This document shows positions 33,958-41,416 of a DNA stretch of 64,000 nucleotides, one piece after another. Made by a program: the position numbers and the translations under genes. Under the pieces are notes generated by a model, which saw nothing but the letters and a program-made list of their open reading frames with translations, was not told the origin of the DNA and ran no database searches. Source of the DNA: Polaribacter butkevichii (GTDB lineage Bacteria > Bacteroidota > Bacteroidia > Flavobacteriales > Flavobacteriaceae); assembly GCF_038024105.1 (NCBI RefSeq), contig NZ_CP150661.1, positions 992,001 through 1,056,000 of the forward strand. The letters run 5' to 3'. Every line of letters begins with the position of its first letter. Position 1 is the first letter of the stretch.

Positions 33958-35615
33958 TATTGTTTCATCAGCTTTATCGTTTTTTGTTGATTTCCTTTAG
34001 ATATTTTAAGTAAATAAACACCGCTTTCTAGAAAAGAAACATCAACAATTTTAGAGCTTGAAACTGTTTTTTCTAGCACCTTTTTACCAAGCATCGTATA
34101 TATTTTAATTGTAAAATTTAAAGCATCTGTAGAGATTAATAGTTGGTTTTTAGCAGGATTTGGATACACATTTACATTGATATTGGTATCGTCTAAAACA
34201 GATAAACTAGTTATATAGGTTTTTAATGCTACTTCAAAATTCGGAATTCCATAACCATGTTGATCTGTAGGAGCATTAAATTTATCTGCAGACTCATAAA
34301 CAGCTTGTTTTAAATACGTATTAAAATTATTTGTGGTTGCTTTTGATGATGCTGCTTTTAAAAGAAAACCTTCATGCTGATTTAAACACGCAATTAATCC
34401 TGCCATAATTGGTGACGAAAAAGACGTACCGTTAGAACTTGCAATGCCACCTGTGGTATAATTAATTACCGCTGCACTTGCTCCTTTGGCTAAAATTTCG
34501 GGTTTTATTCTTCCGTCTGATGTTGGTCCGAAAGAACTAAAACTAACAATATTTTCTAATGCATCTACAGCACCAACACTTATTACAGAAGCTGCATCTG
34601 CCGGCGCTCCCATATATTTCCATGATCCATTTCCTTCATTACCAACTGCATTTACTAAAAGCATACCACGAGAAGCACCAATTTCTGCTCCTCTAGAAAT
34701 AAAGGTGGTTTTACCATCTAAATCGGCATACGTATAATTGTAATTCGGATTATCAAAAGTTGTATATCCTAAAGAAGTATTAATAACATCAACCCCCAAA
34801 CTATCTGCTCTTTCTGCAGCTTCTACCCATAAACTTTCCTCTAAAGGGACTTCTACAGGCGCATTTTCTGTTCTAAATAAATAAAAAGAAGCATCTGGTG
34901 CAGTACCTACAAACTGATTTTCTAAATAACCGCCAATTGTTGATAATACATGAGTTCCATGACTATCTCCAGCGTAAAACTCTTCGCTTCTTTCTACAAA
35001 ATCGTAGCCTCCTAAAATCTGATTATTATCTCTAATTCTTTTAAAAGCTTCTAAAGTATTTACGTTAGGAAAACCTGCGTCTATAATTGCTATTATTTGA
35101 CCTGCACCTGTTAAACCTTGCTCATGTAAATAATTTCCATGTAGCATTTTAATTTGATTATCGGTAGCACCATAATTATAATCGGTTAGCGTTTCTTTAA
35201 ACTTATTATAATGATTAGGTTTTATTGCTTTTCCTTTTGATTTAGCATTTAAATTTAAAGATTTATTAGCAAATTCTATATGATCGATAAAACTATAGGT
35301 AGCTAATAAATTATTAATATTACCAACTTCACCTTTAATATGAATTGCATTTAACCATTTAGATTTGGCTAAAACAGTGATGTTTACATCATTCTTAATC
35401 TGATTATAATAATTTTCATCAACAGGTACATCTTTAATATCTAGAGGAATATTTAATTTAGTCCTTCTGTCTAATGCTCTTTGAGTGAGCATTGTTAAAG
35501 GACTCTCTAAAAAAGTAGCTTGGTTTGGTTTGTCTCTTAAGAAAACCCATGCGTCTTCTTGGGCCTTAGCGTTAAAAAAAGTAGCTATAAATAAAAAAAG
35601 TAGTAATTTCTTCAT
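33957..35615 (-). CDS. Subtilisin-like serine protease with T9SS sorting domain
   Basis: A 552-residue exported protein. The signal peptide is residues 1-18 (ending F-F-N-A-K-A), and a pro-region runs to about 150. The S8 domain has Asp in IIAIIDAGFPNV, His in GDSHGTHVLS and Ser in SSNGTSFSSPIMAGL (near 400). The last 75 residues form a type A T9SS sorting domain (VNVYPNPAKNQLL, GVYLLKISKGNQQKTIKL). It should cross the outer membrane through the T9SS and act at the surface or outside. The start codon lies in the loop of a terminator-like hairpin (35594-35637), and no other Met is available nearby. Confidence 0.95.
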   Translation of the reverse strand: MKKLLLFLFIATFFNAKAQEDAWVFLRDKPNQATFLESPLTMLTQRALDRRTKLNIPLDIKDVPVDENYYNQIKNDVNITVLAKSKWLNAIHIKGEVGNINNLLATYSFIDHIEFANKSLNLNAKSKGKAIKPNHYNKFKETLTDYNYGATDNQIKMLHGNYLHEQGLTGAGQIIAIIDAGFPNVNTLEAFKRIRDNNQILGGYDFVERSEEFYAGDSHGTHVLSTIGGYLENQFVGTAPDASFYLFRTENAPVEVPLEESLWVEAAERADSLGVDVINTSLGYTTFDNPNYNYTYADLDGKTTFISRGAEIGASRGMLLVNAVGNEGNGSWKYMGAPADAASVISVGAVDALENIVSFSSFGPTSDGRIKPEILAKGASAAVINYTTGGIASSNGTSFSSPIMAGLIACLNQHEGFLLKAASSKATTNNFNTYLKQAVYESADKFNAPTDQHGYGIPNFEVALKTYITSLSVLDDTNINVNVYPNPAKNQLLISTDALNFTIKIYTMLGKKVLEKTVSSSKIVDVSFLESGVYLLKISKGNQQKTIKLMKQ

Positions 35616-35637
35616 ATTTCGAAATTACTACTTTTTT
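35594..35637 (-). terminator. Terminator-like hairpin overlapping the subtilase start
   Basis: A perfect 17-bp stem: 35594-35610 pairs with 35621-35637, core GTAGTAATTTC/GAAATTACTAC. The 10-base loop holds the subtilase ATG (35613-35615). On the minus strand, which both flanking genes use, the stem is followed by seven T inside the subtilase codons 6-8. It lies 19 bases after the mnmA stop. Confidence 0.75.
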
Positions 35638-35655
35638 ATGATTTTTATAAATAAT

Positions 35656-36843
35656 TTAAGAGATTACTCCAGAACCTAATAATTCTTCATTGATATACCA
35701 AGCCACAAACTGACCTTCTTGTATGGCAGATTGCTTGTTTTCAAACTCTACATACAAACCTGTTTCTACTTTATGTAAGGTTGCATTTTCTAAAGGTTGC
35801 CTGTATCTAATTCTAGCATCTACTTGCATAGTTTCTCCAGATTTTAATGTTAAATCTTTACGAATCCAATGCATTTCTTCATTGGAAACAAACAACACAT
35901 TTCTATATAAACCTTGGTGATTTTTTCCTTCACCAGCATAAATTACATTTTCTACCACATCGGTTTCTATCACATACAAAGCTTCTTTTGTACCACCAAC
36001 ATTTAAACCTTTACGTTGTCCTTTTGTAAAATAGTGTGCGCCTTGATGTTTACCAACTACTTTACCATCTTCTTTATTGTAAGAAAATTTTGTTGCGTAA
36101 TAAGCAAGTTCTGCTTCTTTATTTTCAAAAACAGGCGCTTGTTTTGTGTACTGCTCAAAATCCGAAGGAATTGTTACAATTACTCCGTTTTTGGGTTCTA
36201 ATTTTTGTTGTAAAAACTCTGGTAAACGAACTTTACCGATAAAACATAAACCTTGAGAATCTTTCTTTTCTGCCGTAATTAAATCTGCTTCTTTGGCTAT
36301 TTTTCTTACTTCTGGCTTTGTTAATTCGCCAATTGGAAATAATGCTTTTGTTAATTGCTCTTGAGACAACTGACACAAAAAGTAAGATTGATCTTTATTA
36401 ACATCTTTACCTGCTAATAATTTATAAACTGGTTTACCGTCTATAATCTCTTCTCCTTTTCTACAATAATGCCCTGTAGCCACATAATCTGCCCCCAATT
36501 TTAAAGCAATGTCCATAAAAACATCAAACTTTATTTCTCTATTACAAAGAACATCTGGGTTTGGCGTTCTACCTTTACTATACTCATCGAACATATAATC
36601 TACAATACGTTCTTTGTATTGATTACTTAAATCGACAACTTGAAAAGGGATTCCTAACTTTTCTGCAACAATCATTGCATCATTAGAGTCCTCTAACCAA
36701 GGGCATTCATTTGAAATGGTTACAGAGTCATCATGCCAATTTTTCATAAAAAGCCCAATAACTTCGTATCCTTGTTCTTTTAATAAATGTGCGGTTACAC
36801 TAGAATCTACACCACCAGAAAGACCAACAACTACTCGTTTCAT
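35656..36843 (-). CDS. mnmA: tRNA-specific 2-thiouridylase
   Basis: A 395-residue enzyme that adds sulfur to U34 of tRNAs for Lys, Glu and Gln. The PP-loop is [12 protein letters not shown] at the start. The two catalytic Cys are in [12 protein letters not shown] (near 102) and [16 protein letters not shown] (near 200), and the tRNA-recognition DQSYFL segment ([13 protein letters not shown]) is present. Standard length plus a slightly longer C-terminal beta-barrel. It has its own -7 element. Confidence 0.97.
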   Translation of the reverse strand: MKRVVVGLSGGVDSSVTAHLLKEQGYEVIGLFMKNWHDDSVTISNECPWLEDSNDAMIVAEKLGIPFQVVDLSNQYKERIVDYMFDEYSKGRTPNPDVLCNREIKFDVFMDIALKLGADYVATGHYCRKGEEIIDGKPVYKLLAGKDVNKDQSYFLCQLSQEQLTKALFPIGELTKPEVRKIAKEADLITAEKKDSQGLCFIGKVRLPEFLQQKLEPKNGVIVTIPSDFEQYTKQAPVFENKEAELAYYATKFSYNKEDGKVVGKHQGAHYFTKGQRKGLNVGGTKEALYVIETDVVENVIYAGEGKNHQGLYRNVLFVSNEEMHWIRKDLTLKSGETMQVDARIRYRQPLENATLHKVETGLYVEFENKQSAIQEGQFVAWYINEELLGSGVIS

Positions 36844-36861
36844 TTTAAATTTTTAAGGATG

Positions 36862-36869
36862 CAAAGGTA
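36862..36869 (-). promoter_or_regulatory. Candidate mnmA -7 element
   Basis: TACCTTTG on the minus strand, 18 bases before ATG 36843. Confidence 0.6.
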
Positions 36870-36933
36870 CAAATAAGAAATGGTTTTATAGATTGAAAGA
36901 ATTGATGTAATCATTGTTTTGATTTATCTTGTA

Positions 36934-36975
36934 GTTAGCAGTTAGCAGTTAGCAGTTAGCAGTTAGCAGTTAGCA
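36934..36975. repeat. Six tandem copies of GTTAGCA
   Basis: Six perfect head-to-tail copies of the 7-base unit GTTAGCA, with no interruptions, in the 207-base gap between mnmA and the YwqK-like gene. It lies 91 bases upstream of mnmA. Confidence 0.9.
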
Positions 36976-37050
36976 AGAATAAAAAGACTTCTACAGGCGC
37001 TGTCTAACAATCGTTAAAATTCATCAACATTTAAACTATAAACCTTAAAA

Positions 37051-37764
37051 TCAATCTTCTTTTTTACGAGTAAAATAATTTTTTGCTTTTAGCTCTTTTT
37101 CAGTAGCTACTTCTCCATCCATATAATATTCCCAATTTCCCACGCGTAATCCGTCTTTATAATTACCTGTTTCTTTTAACTGACCATTCAATTCAAAGTA
37201 TTTTGCCAATCCGTTTAAGACACCATTTTTGTAAGTAATTTCTTCTATTAGAATACCTTTACTAGAATATTTACTACTAACTCCATCTAACAAGCCGTTT
37301 TTATATGTAGAAAATTCTGTAACCCTACCATCTTGATAGTAATTTATTAATGCACCATCTAATTTACCCTCTTTATAATTTTCTTCTGACATGATTGTGC
37401 CATCAGAGTAAAAATATTTCCAATTACCAACTCGTTTTTTTCCTACTAAAACACCTTCTGTTTCTATGGTACCTTTTAACGTAAAAAATTGAACATATAA
37501 AGAATCTGAATTCTCATAAAAAGTTTTTATAATGACAGGGTGCTTAGAGCTTGTAATATCGTAAAACTTAAAAACACCTACTTCTTTTCCGTTTTTAAAC
37601 TGCCCTGTGTAACGAATTCTTTTATTTGAATAATACTTTTTCCAAACACCTGTTCTTTTTTTATGCTGATCGAATTGATTAATTTTCTGAGCATAAGTAG
37701 TTTTACTTGTAAAAAAACAAGTAAAAAACAGTAAAATAAAAAACAGTCTTTTTATATTTATCAT
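37051..37764 (-). CDS. Exported MORN/YwqK-like repeat protein
   Basis: A 237-residue protein with a signal peptide (ending T-T-Y-A-Q, near residue 26) and eight or so repeats of about 22 residues of the YwqK/MORN type (GVWKKYYSNKRIRYTGQFKN, GNWKYFYSDGTIMSEENYKE, GLAKYFELNGQLKETGNYKD). Pipelines name this family after the antitoxin YwqK, but there is no toxin gene here and the protein is exported, so that name should not be taken as function. A surface or periplasmic scaffold is more likely. It has its own -7 element. Confidence 0.8.
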   Translation of the reverse strand: MINIKRLFFILLFFTCFFTSKTTYAQKINQFDQHKKRTGVWKKYYSNKRIRYTGQFKNGKEVGVFKFYDITSSKHPVIIKTFYENSDSLYVQFFTLKGTIETEGVLVGKKRVGNWKYFYSDGTIMSEENYKEGKLDGALINYYQDGRVTEFSTYKNGLLDGVSSKYSSKGILIEEITYKNGVLNGLAKYFELNGQLKETGNYKDGLRVGNWEYYMDGEVATEKELKAKNYFTRKKED

Positions 37765-37782
37765 TTAAATAAAATTTTAAAG

Positions 37783-37790
37783 CAAAGATA
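37783..37790 (-). promoter_or_regulatory. Candidate -7 element for the YwqK-like gene
   Basis: TATCTTTG on the minus strand, 18 bases before ATG 37764. Confidence 0.6.
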
Positions 37791-37798
37791 CATTAATA

Positions 37799-38395
37799 GT
37801 GCCAAAAACAAATCTTCTTTTCGTTACAGAACAACTCCATAATATGGAAAACCCTAAAAGGGAAAACCGACAAAGAGTGGCAAATATTGTATTAGAAAAT
37901 CAGAAATTATTTAAAGAATTGGTTGCTATTACTTTTGATGTTGAAAATAAAGTTTCTATAAAAGCGGCTTGGATTTTAGAGTGGATTTGCACACACCATC
38001 ATTTAGAATGGATTTTACCTCATTTAGATGTATTTACATCAGAAATTAAAAATGTAAAATTTGATAGCGCTATTAGACCATGTGCTAAAATATGTGAACA
38101 TTTGGCTACTGCGTATTATGCTAAAGATGAAAACGAAATCAAAAAAAAACTGACAAACAAACATATAGATGCGATTGTAGAAACAGGTTTCGATTGGTTA
38201 ATTACGCCTCAAAAAATTGCCGTTAGAGCCTATACAATGACTTTTTTATATTTCTTTGGATTAGAAAAAGAGTGGATTCATCCAGAATTAAAACACTTAA
38301 TAACCTATAAAATTATGCACGAAAGCAAAGGTTGCAAAGCTCGTGGAAAATACATTTTAGAAATGATAGAAAAACATCAAAAATCGACTTTATAA
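37799..38395 (+). CDS. Conserved protein upstream of purB, function unknown
   Basis: A mostly alpha-helical protein of 198 residues from GTG 37799, or 183 from ATG 37844. The sequence (KAAWILEWICTHHHLEWILPH, RPCAKICEHLATAYYAKDE) resembles HEAT-like helical proteins, but no domain is recognised. The longer form adds a helix TEQLHN ahead of MENPKREN; the GTG is so close to the divergent promoter at 37783-37790 that ATG 37844 is a serious alternative. It ends 45 bases before purB, and similar proteins next to purB are sometimes mislabelled adenylosuccinate lyase. Confidence 0.75.
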   Translation: MPKTNLLFVTEQLHNMENPKRENRQRVANIVLENQKLFKELVAITFDVENKVSIKAAWILEWICTHHHLEWILPHLDVFTSEIKNVKFDSAIRPCAKICEHLATAYYAKDENEIKKKLTNKHIDAIVETGFDWLITPQKIAVRAYTMTFLYFFGLEKEWIHPELKHLITYKIMHESKGCKARGKYILEMIEKHQKSTL

Positions 38396-38410
38396 ATCTG
38401 TTTATTTACC

Positions 38411-38418
38411 TATTTTTG
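38411..38418 (+). promoter_or_regulatory. Candidate purB -7 element
   Basis: TATTTTTG matches TAnnTTTG, 22 bases before the ATG at 38441, so purB can be transcribed apart from the gene upstream. Confidence 0.6.
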
Positions 38419-38440
38419 CAATTAACAACATAACTAAAAG

Positions 38441-39784
38441 ATGAACTTAACAAAATTAAATGCCATCTCACCTATTGATGGACGTTATAGAGGTAAAATA
38501 TCAAAATTAGCAGACTATTTTTCTGAAGAAGCTTTAATAAAATACAGAGTTCGTGTAGAAATAGAATATTTTATTGCTTTGTGTGAAATTCCTTTACCAC
38601 AATTAGCAGACTTTAACAACGATTTATTTGACGATTTACGTAAAATTTATATCGATTTTACTGCAGAAGATGCTCAAAAAATTAAAGATATAGAAAGCAT
38701 TACAAATCATGATGTAAAAGCTGTTGAATACTTTATCAAAGAAAAATTTGATGCGTTAGGCTTACAAGCTCATAAAGAATTTATCCATTTTGGATTGACT
38801 TCTCAAGACATTAACAACACTGCTGTTCCGCTTTCTATTAAAGAAGCGATGAACGATGTTTATGTTCCTCAATATTTTGAACTTTTAGAAAAGTTACAAG
38901 AATTAGTTATTGAGTGGCAAGATGTTTCTATGCTAGCAAGAACACATGGTCAGCCTGCATCACCTACAAGGTTAGGGAAAGAAATAGAAGTATATGTAGT
39001 TCGTTTAAAAGAACAATTCAATTTATTAAATGATATACCAAGTGCTGCTAAGTTTGGTGGTGCAACGGGTAATTACAATGCACACAAGGTTGCATATCCA
39101 AATATTGATTGGAAAGAATTTGGAAGTACTTTTGTACAAGAAAAGTTAGGTTTACACCATTCTTTTCCAACAACACAAATAGAACATTACGATCATTTAG
39201 CGGCTTTGTTTGATACTTTAAAACGTATTAATACCATTGTACTAGATTTAGATAGAGATTTCTGGACCTATGTTTCTATGGAATACTTTAAACAAAAAAT
39301 TAAGGCTGGTGAAGTTGGTTCTTCTGCAATGCCACATAAAGTAAATCCTATTGATTTTGAAAATTCTGAAGGAAATTTAGGATTGGCAAATGCTATTTTC
39401 GAACACCTTTCTGCAAAGTTACCAGTATCTCGTTTACAACGTGATTTAACAGATAGTACTGTTTTACGTAATGTTGGTGTACCTTTTGGACATACAATTA
39501 TTGCTTTTACATCTACCTTAAAAGGATTGAATAAATTATTGTTAAACAAACAAAAGTTTGAAGATGATTTAGAAAATAATTGGGCTGTTGTTGCTGAAGC
39601 AATTCAGACTATTTTAAGACGTGAAGCTTACCCTAATCCTTATGAAGCCTTAAAAGGATTAACCAGAACAAATGCTAAAATCAACCAAAAATCTATTGCA
39701 GATTTTATTGATACTTTAGAGGTTTCATCAGAAATTAAAGAAGAATTAAAGGCTATTACACCTGCTAATTATACAGGAATATAA
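38441..39784 (+). CDS. purB: Adenylosuccinate lyase
   Basis: A 447-residue enzyme of the fumarase/aspartase superfamily that removes fumarate from SAICAR and from adenylosuccinate in purine synthesis. It starts NAISPIDGRYRGKI; further features are ITNHDVKAVEYF, ARTHGQPASPTRLGKE (catalytic His region), TTQIEHYDHLA, and the superfamily signature GSSAMPHKVNPIDFE with the catalytic Ser near residue 290. It is of the E. coli-like long type. No other pur gene is nearby. Confidence 0.97.
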   Translation: MNLTKLNAISPIDGRYRGKISKLADYFSEEALIKYRVRVEIEYFIALCEIPLPQLADFNNDLFDDLRKIYIDFTAEDAQKIKDIESITNHDVKAVEYFIKEKFDALGLQAHKEFIHFGLTSQDINNTAVPLSIKEAMNDVYVPQYFELLEKLQELVIEWQDVSMLARTHGQPASPTRLGKEIEVYVVRLKEQFNLLNDIPSAAKFGGATGNYNAHKVAYPNIDWKEFGSTFVQEKLGLHHSFPTTQIEHYDHLAALFDTLKRINTIVLDLDRDFWTYVSMEYFKQKIKAGEVGSSAMPHKVNPIDFENSEGNLGLANAIFEHLSAKLPVSRLQRDLTDSTVLRNVGVPFGHTIIAFTSTLKGLNKLLLNKQKFEDDLENNWAVVAEAIQTILRREAYPNPYEALKGLTRTNAKINQKSIADFIDTLEVSSEIKEELKAITPANYTGI

Positions 39785-39804
39785 ATTTTTTAAGAAGTAA
39801 TATT

Positions 39805-40272
39805 ATGAGCGTAAAGAATATAGAAGTTTCTGTTTTTAATTTAAATAAAGGAAAGCTTATATTCTTTGCGCTTTTCTCTTTACTATTATTTCTTACTTCT
39901 TGCAAATCAGAAATGAAAGACAATTCTGATCGTTTTAAAAAAGGAATCTTCGAAATTCCTGCAGGAGAAGGTTATAGTAAAACAACCATTATTAGAAAAG
40001 ACAGCCTACAAATAGAAGAATACGAAAAAATTGTAAGTATTTCTAATGATTCTACTACCAGTGAAAAAAGAATTAAACATATTGATACGCTCTACATTAA
40101 ATGGAAAAATAATTTCTTTTATTCCTTAAAAATGAAATCACCTAAAAAGGAATTAGACAAAGATCCTATTTACGTACAAATAACTAAAGTTACAGACACC
40201 TCTTATAGTTTTACCGCTAAAATTGGTTTTAGCAAATTTAAACAAGACGGTACCGTATATAAAGTAAAATAA
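39805..40272 (+). CDS. Small lipoprotein of unknown function
   Basis: A 155-residue protein with an unusually long start before a lipoprotein signal (L-L-L-F-L-T-S-C, Cys33). The mature part of about 120 residues is predicted beta-rich (RFKKGIFEIP, TTIIRKDSLQIEEYE, IKHIDTLYIKWKNNFFYSLK, KQDGTVYKV). From memory, short lipoproteins of this type next to TerC genes in flavobacteria are sometimes labelled DNA topoisomerase IV, which this sequence does not support. It lies 1 base before the TerC gene and is probably cotranscribed. Confidence 0.72.
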   Translation: MSVKNIEVSVFNLNKGKLIFFALFSLLLFLTSCKSEMKDNSDRFKKGIFEIPAGEGYSKTTIIRKDSLQIEEYEKIVSISNDSTTSEKRIKHIDTLYIKWKNNFFYSLKMKSPKKELDKDPIYVQITKVTDTSYSFTAKIGFSKFKQDGTVYKVK

Positions 40273-40273
40273 A

Positions 40274-41038
40274 GTGGAAATTTTTCTACATATAGATACT
40301 TGGGTAGCATTAATTACCCTTACTTTTCTAGAAATTATTTTAGGAATAGACAATATTATATTTATATCAATATCTGCCAATAAACTCCCAAAACATCAAG
40401 TAAGAAAGGGGACTCTCTTAGGATTAGCTTTAGCAATGATTACTAGAATAGTACTATTAATTAGTGTTTCTTATTTAATTGCATTTAAAACACCTTTTTT
40501 AGAAATTAATATAGGTTGGTTTAAAACAGGATTAACAGGCCAAAGTATCATTTTATTTTTAGGCGGACTTTTTTTACTCTATAAAAGCACTAAAGAAATC
40601 CGTGAAAAAGTAGAACATACTAATGAAAACGAAGTGTTAAAATCTCCAAAGGTTATATCATTAACAAATGTTATTATTCAAATAATACTTATTGATATTG
40701 TTTTTTCTTTTGATAGTATTTTAACAGCAGTTGGTATGACTAACGGAATAGATGGCGCTTTAATTATAATGATTATAGCCGTAATAGTTTCTATTATAAT
40801 TATGATGATTTTTTCGAAGCCGATTAGTAATTTTGTAAACAATAACCCAACTATTCAAATGTTAGCATTGTCTTTTTTAATTTTGATAGGATTTATGTTA
40901 ATTACAGAAAGTGCTCATTTATCAAATACAGAAATTTTTAACAAAACTGTTGGGGCTATTCCTAAAGGATATTTGTACTTTGCGATCGCATTTTCTTTAG
41001 GAGTAGAAATGCTGAATTTAAAAATTAGAAAAAAATAA
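40274..41038 (+). CDS. TerC-family integral membrane protein
   Basis: A 254-residue protein with seven to eight membrane segments, starting at GTG 40274. The acidic membrane motifs of TerC are present: LEIILGIDNIIFISI in the first segment and DIVFSFDSILTAVGM near 142-156, both thought to bind metal. TerC/Alx proteins export manganese or help metallate secreted proteins. One base after the lipoprotein gene and 5 bases before the His-rich small gene, it forms part of a metal-themed run. Confidence 0.92.
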   Translation: MEIFLHIDTWVALITLTFLEIILGIDNIIFISISANKLPKHQVRKGTLLGLALAMITRIVLLISVSYLIAFKTPFLEINIGWFKTGLTGQSIILFLGGLFLLYKSTKEIREKVEHTNENEVLKSPKVISLTNVIIQIILIDIVFSFDSILTAVGMTNGIDGALIIMIIAVIVSIIIMMIFSKPISNFVNNNPTIQMLALSFLILIGFMLITESAHLSNTEIFNKTVGAIPKGYLYFAIAFSLGVEMLNLKIRKK

Positions 41039-41043
41039 AACTT

Positions 41044-41358
41044 TTGTTCAAAAAACTACTTAGCGTTTTTTTTCTCTTACTATTGATGTTACCAACATCT
41101 ATAGAAATTATTCATAATTTAGGCAATCATGAACACTCTGTATGTACTTCTGTTAGTGAACATCACATACATAAGCAACATTTAAATTGTGCTGAATTCC
41201 ACAAACATTTAACGATTTTCTCAATGGATTTTGCATCTAATTTAGATGTAATTCCACCTCATTTTTATACTTCCATTTTTATTGATAAACCTCAAAGAAT
41301 TAAAGAGGTTTGCCAATCTATAAGAACTTCTAGAGGACCACCCTATTTTACTGTTTAA
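41044..41358 (+). CDS. His/Cys-containing small exported protein
   Basis: A 104-residue protein from a TTG start, with a signal peptide (about 1-19) and a His-rich first half of the mature part (HNLGNHEHSVC, EHHIHKQHLNCAEFHKH). These residues could bind zinc, copper or another metal. No known domain is recognised. It is placed 58 bases before a TonB-dependent receptor with its own His/acid-rich loop, and 5 bases after TerC, so a role in handling metal at the outer membrane is plausible but inferred. Confidence 0.7.
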   Translation: MFKKLLSVFFLLLLMLPTSIEIIHNLGNHEHSVCTSVSEHHIHKQHLNCAEFHKHLTIFSMDFASNLDVIPPHFYTSIFIDKPQRIKEVCQSIRTSRGPPYFTV

Positions 41359-41416
41359 AGCCGAATTGTCATTTTAAATGACATCACATATTTTTAAATT
41401 AGTAAAATAATACTTC

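Noticed and set aside
36934..36975. CRISPR array
   Set aside because: The unit is 7 bases with no spacers, and no cas gene is in the window.
37051..37764. Toxin-antitoxin system (YwqK-family name)
   Set aside because: The protein has a signal peptide and there is no toxin gene beside it; only the repeat type matches the name.
39805..40272. DNA topoisomerase IV
   Set aside because: A label I recall for similar proteins; this is a short lipoprotein with no topoisomerase motif.
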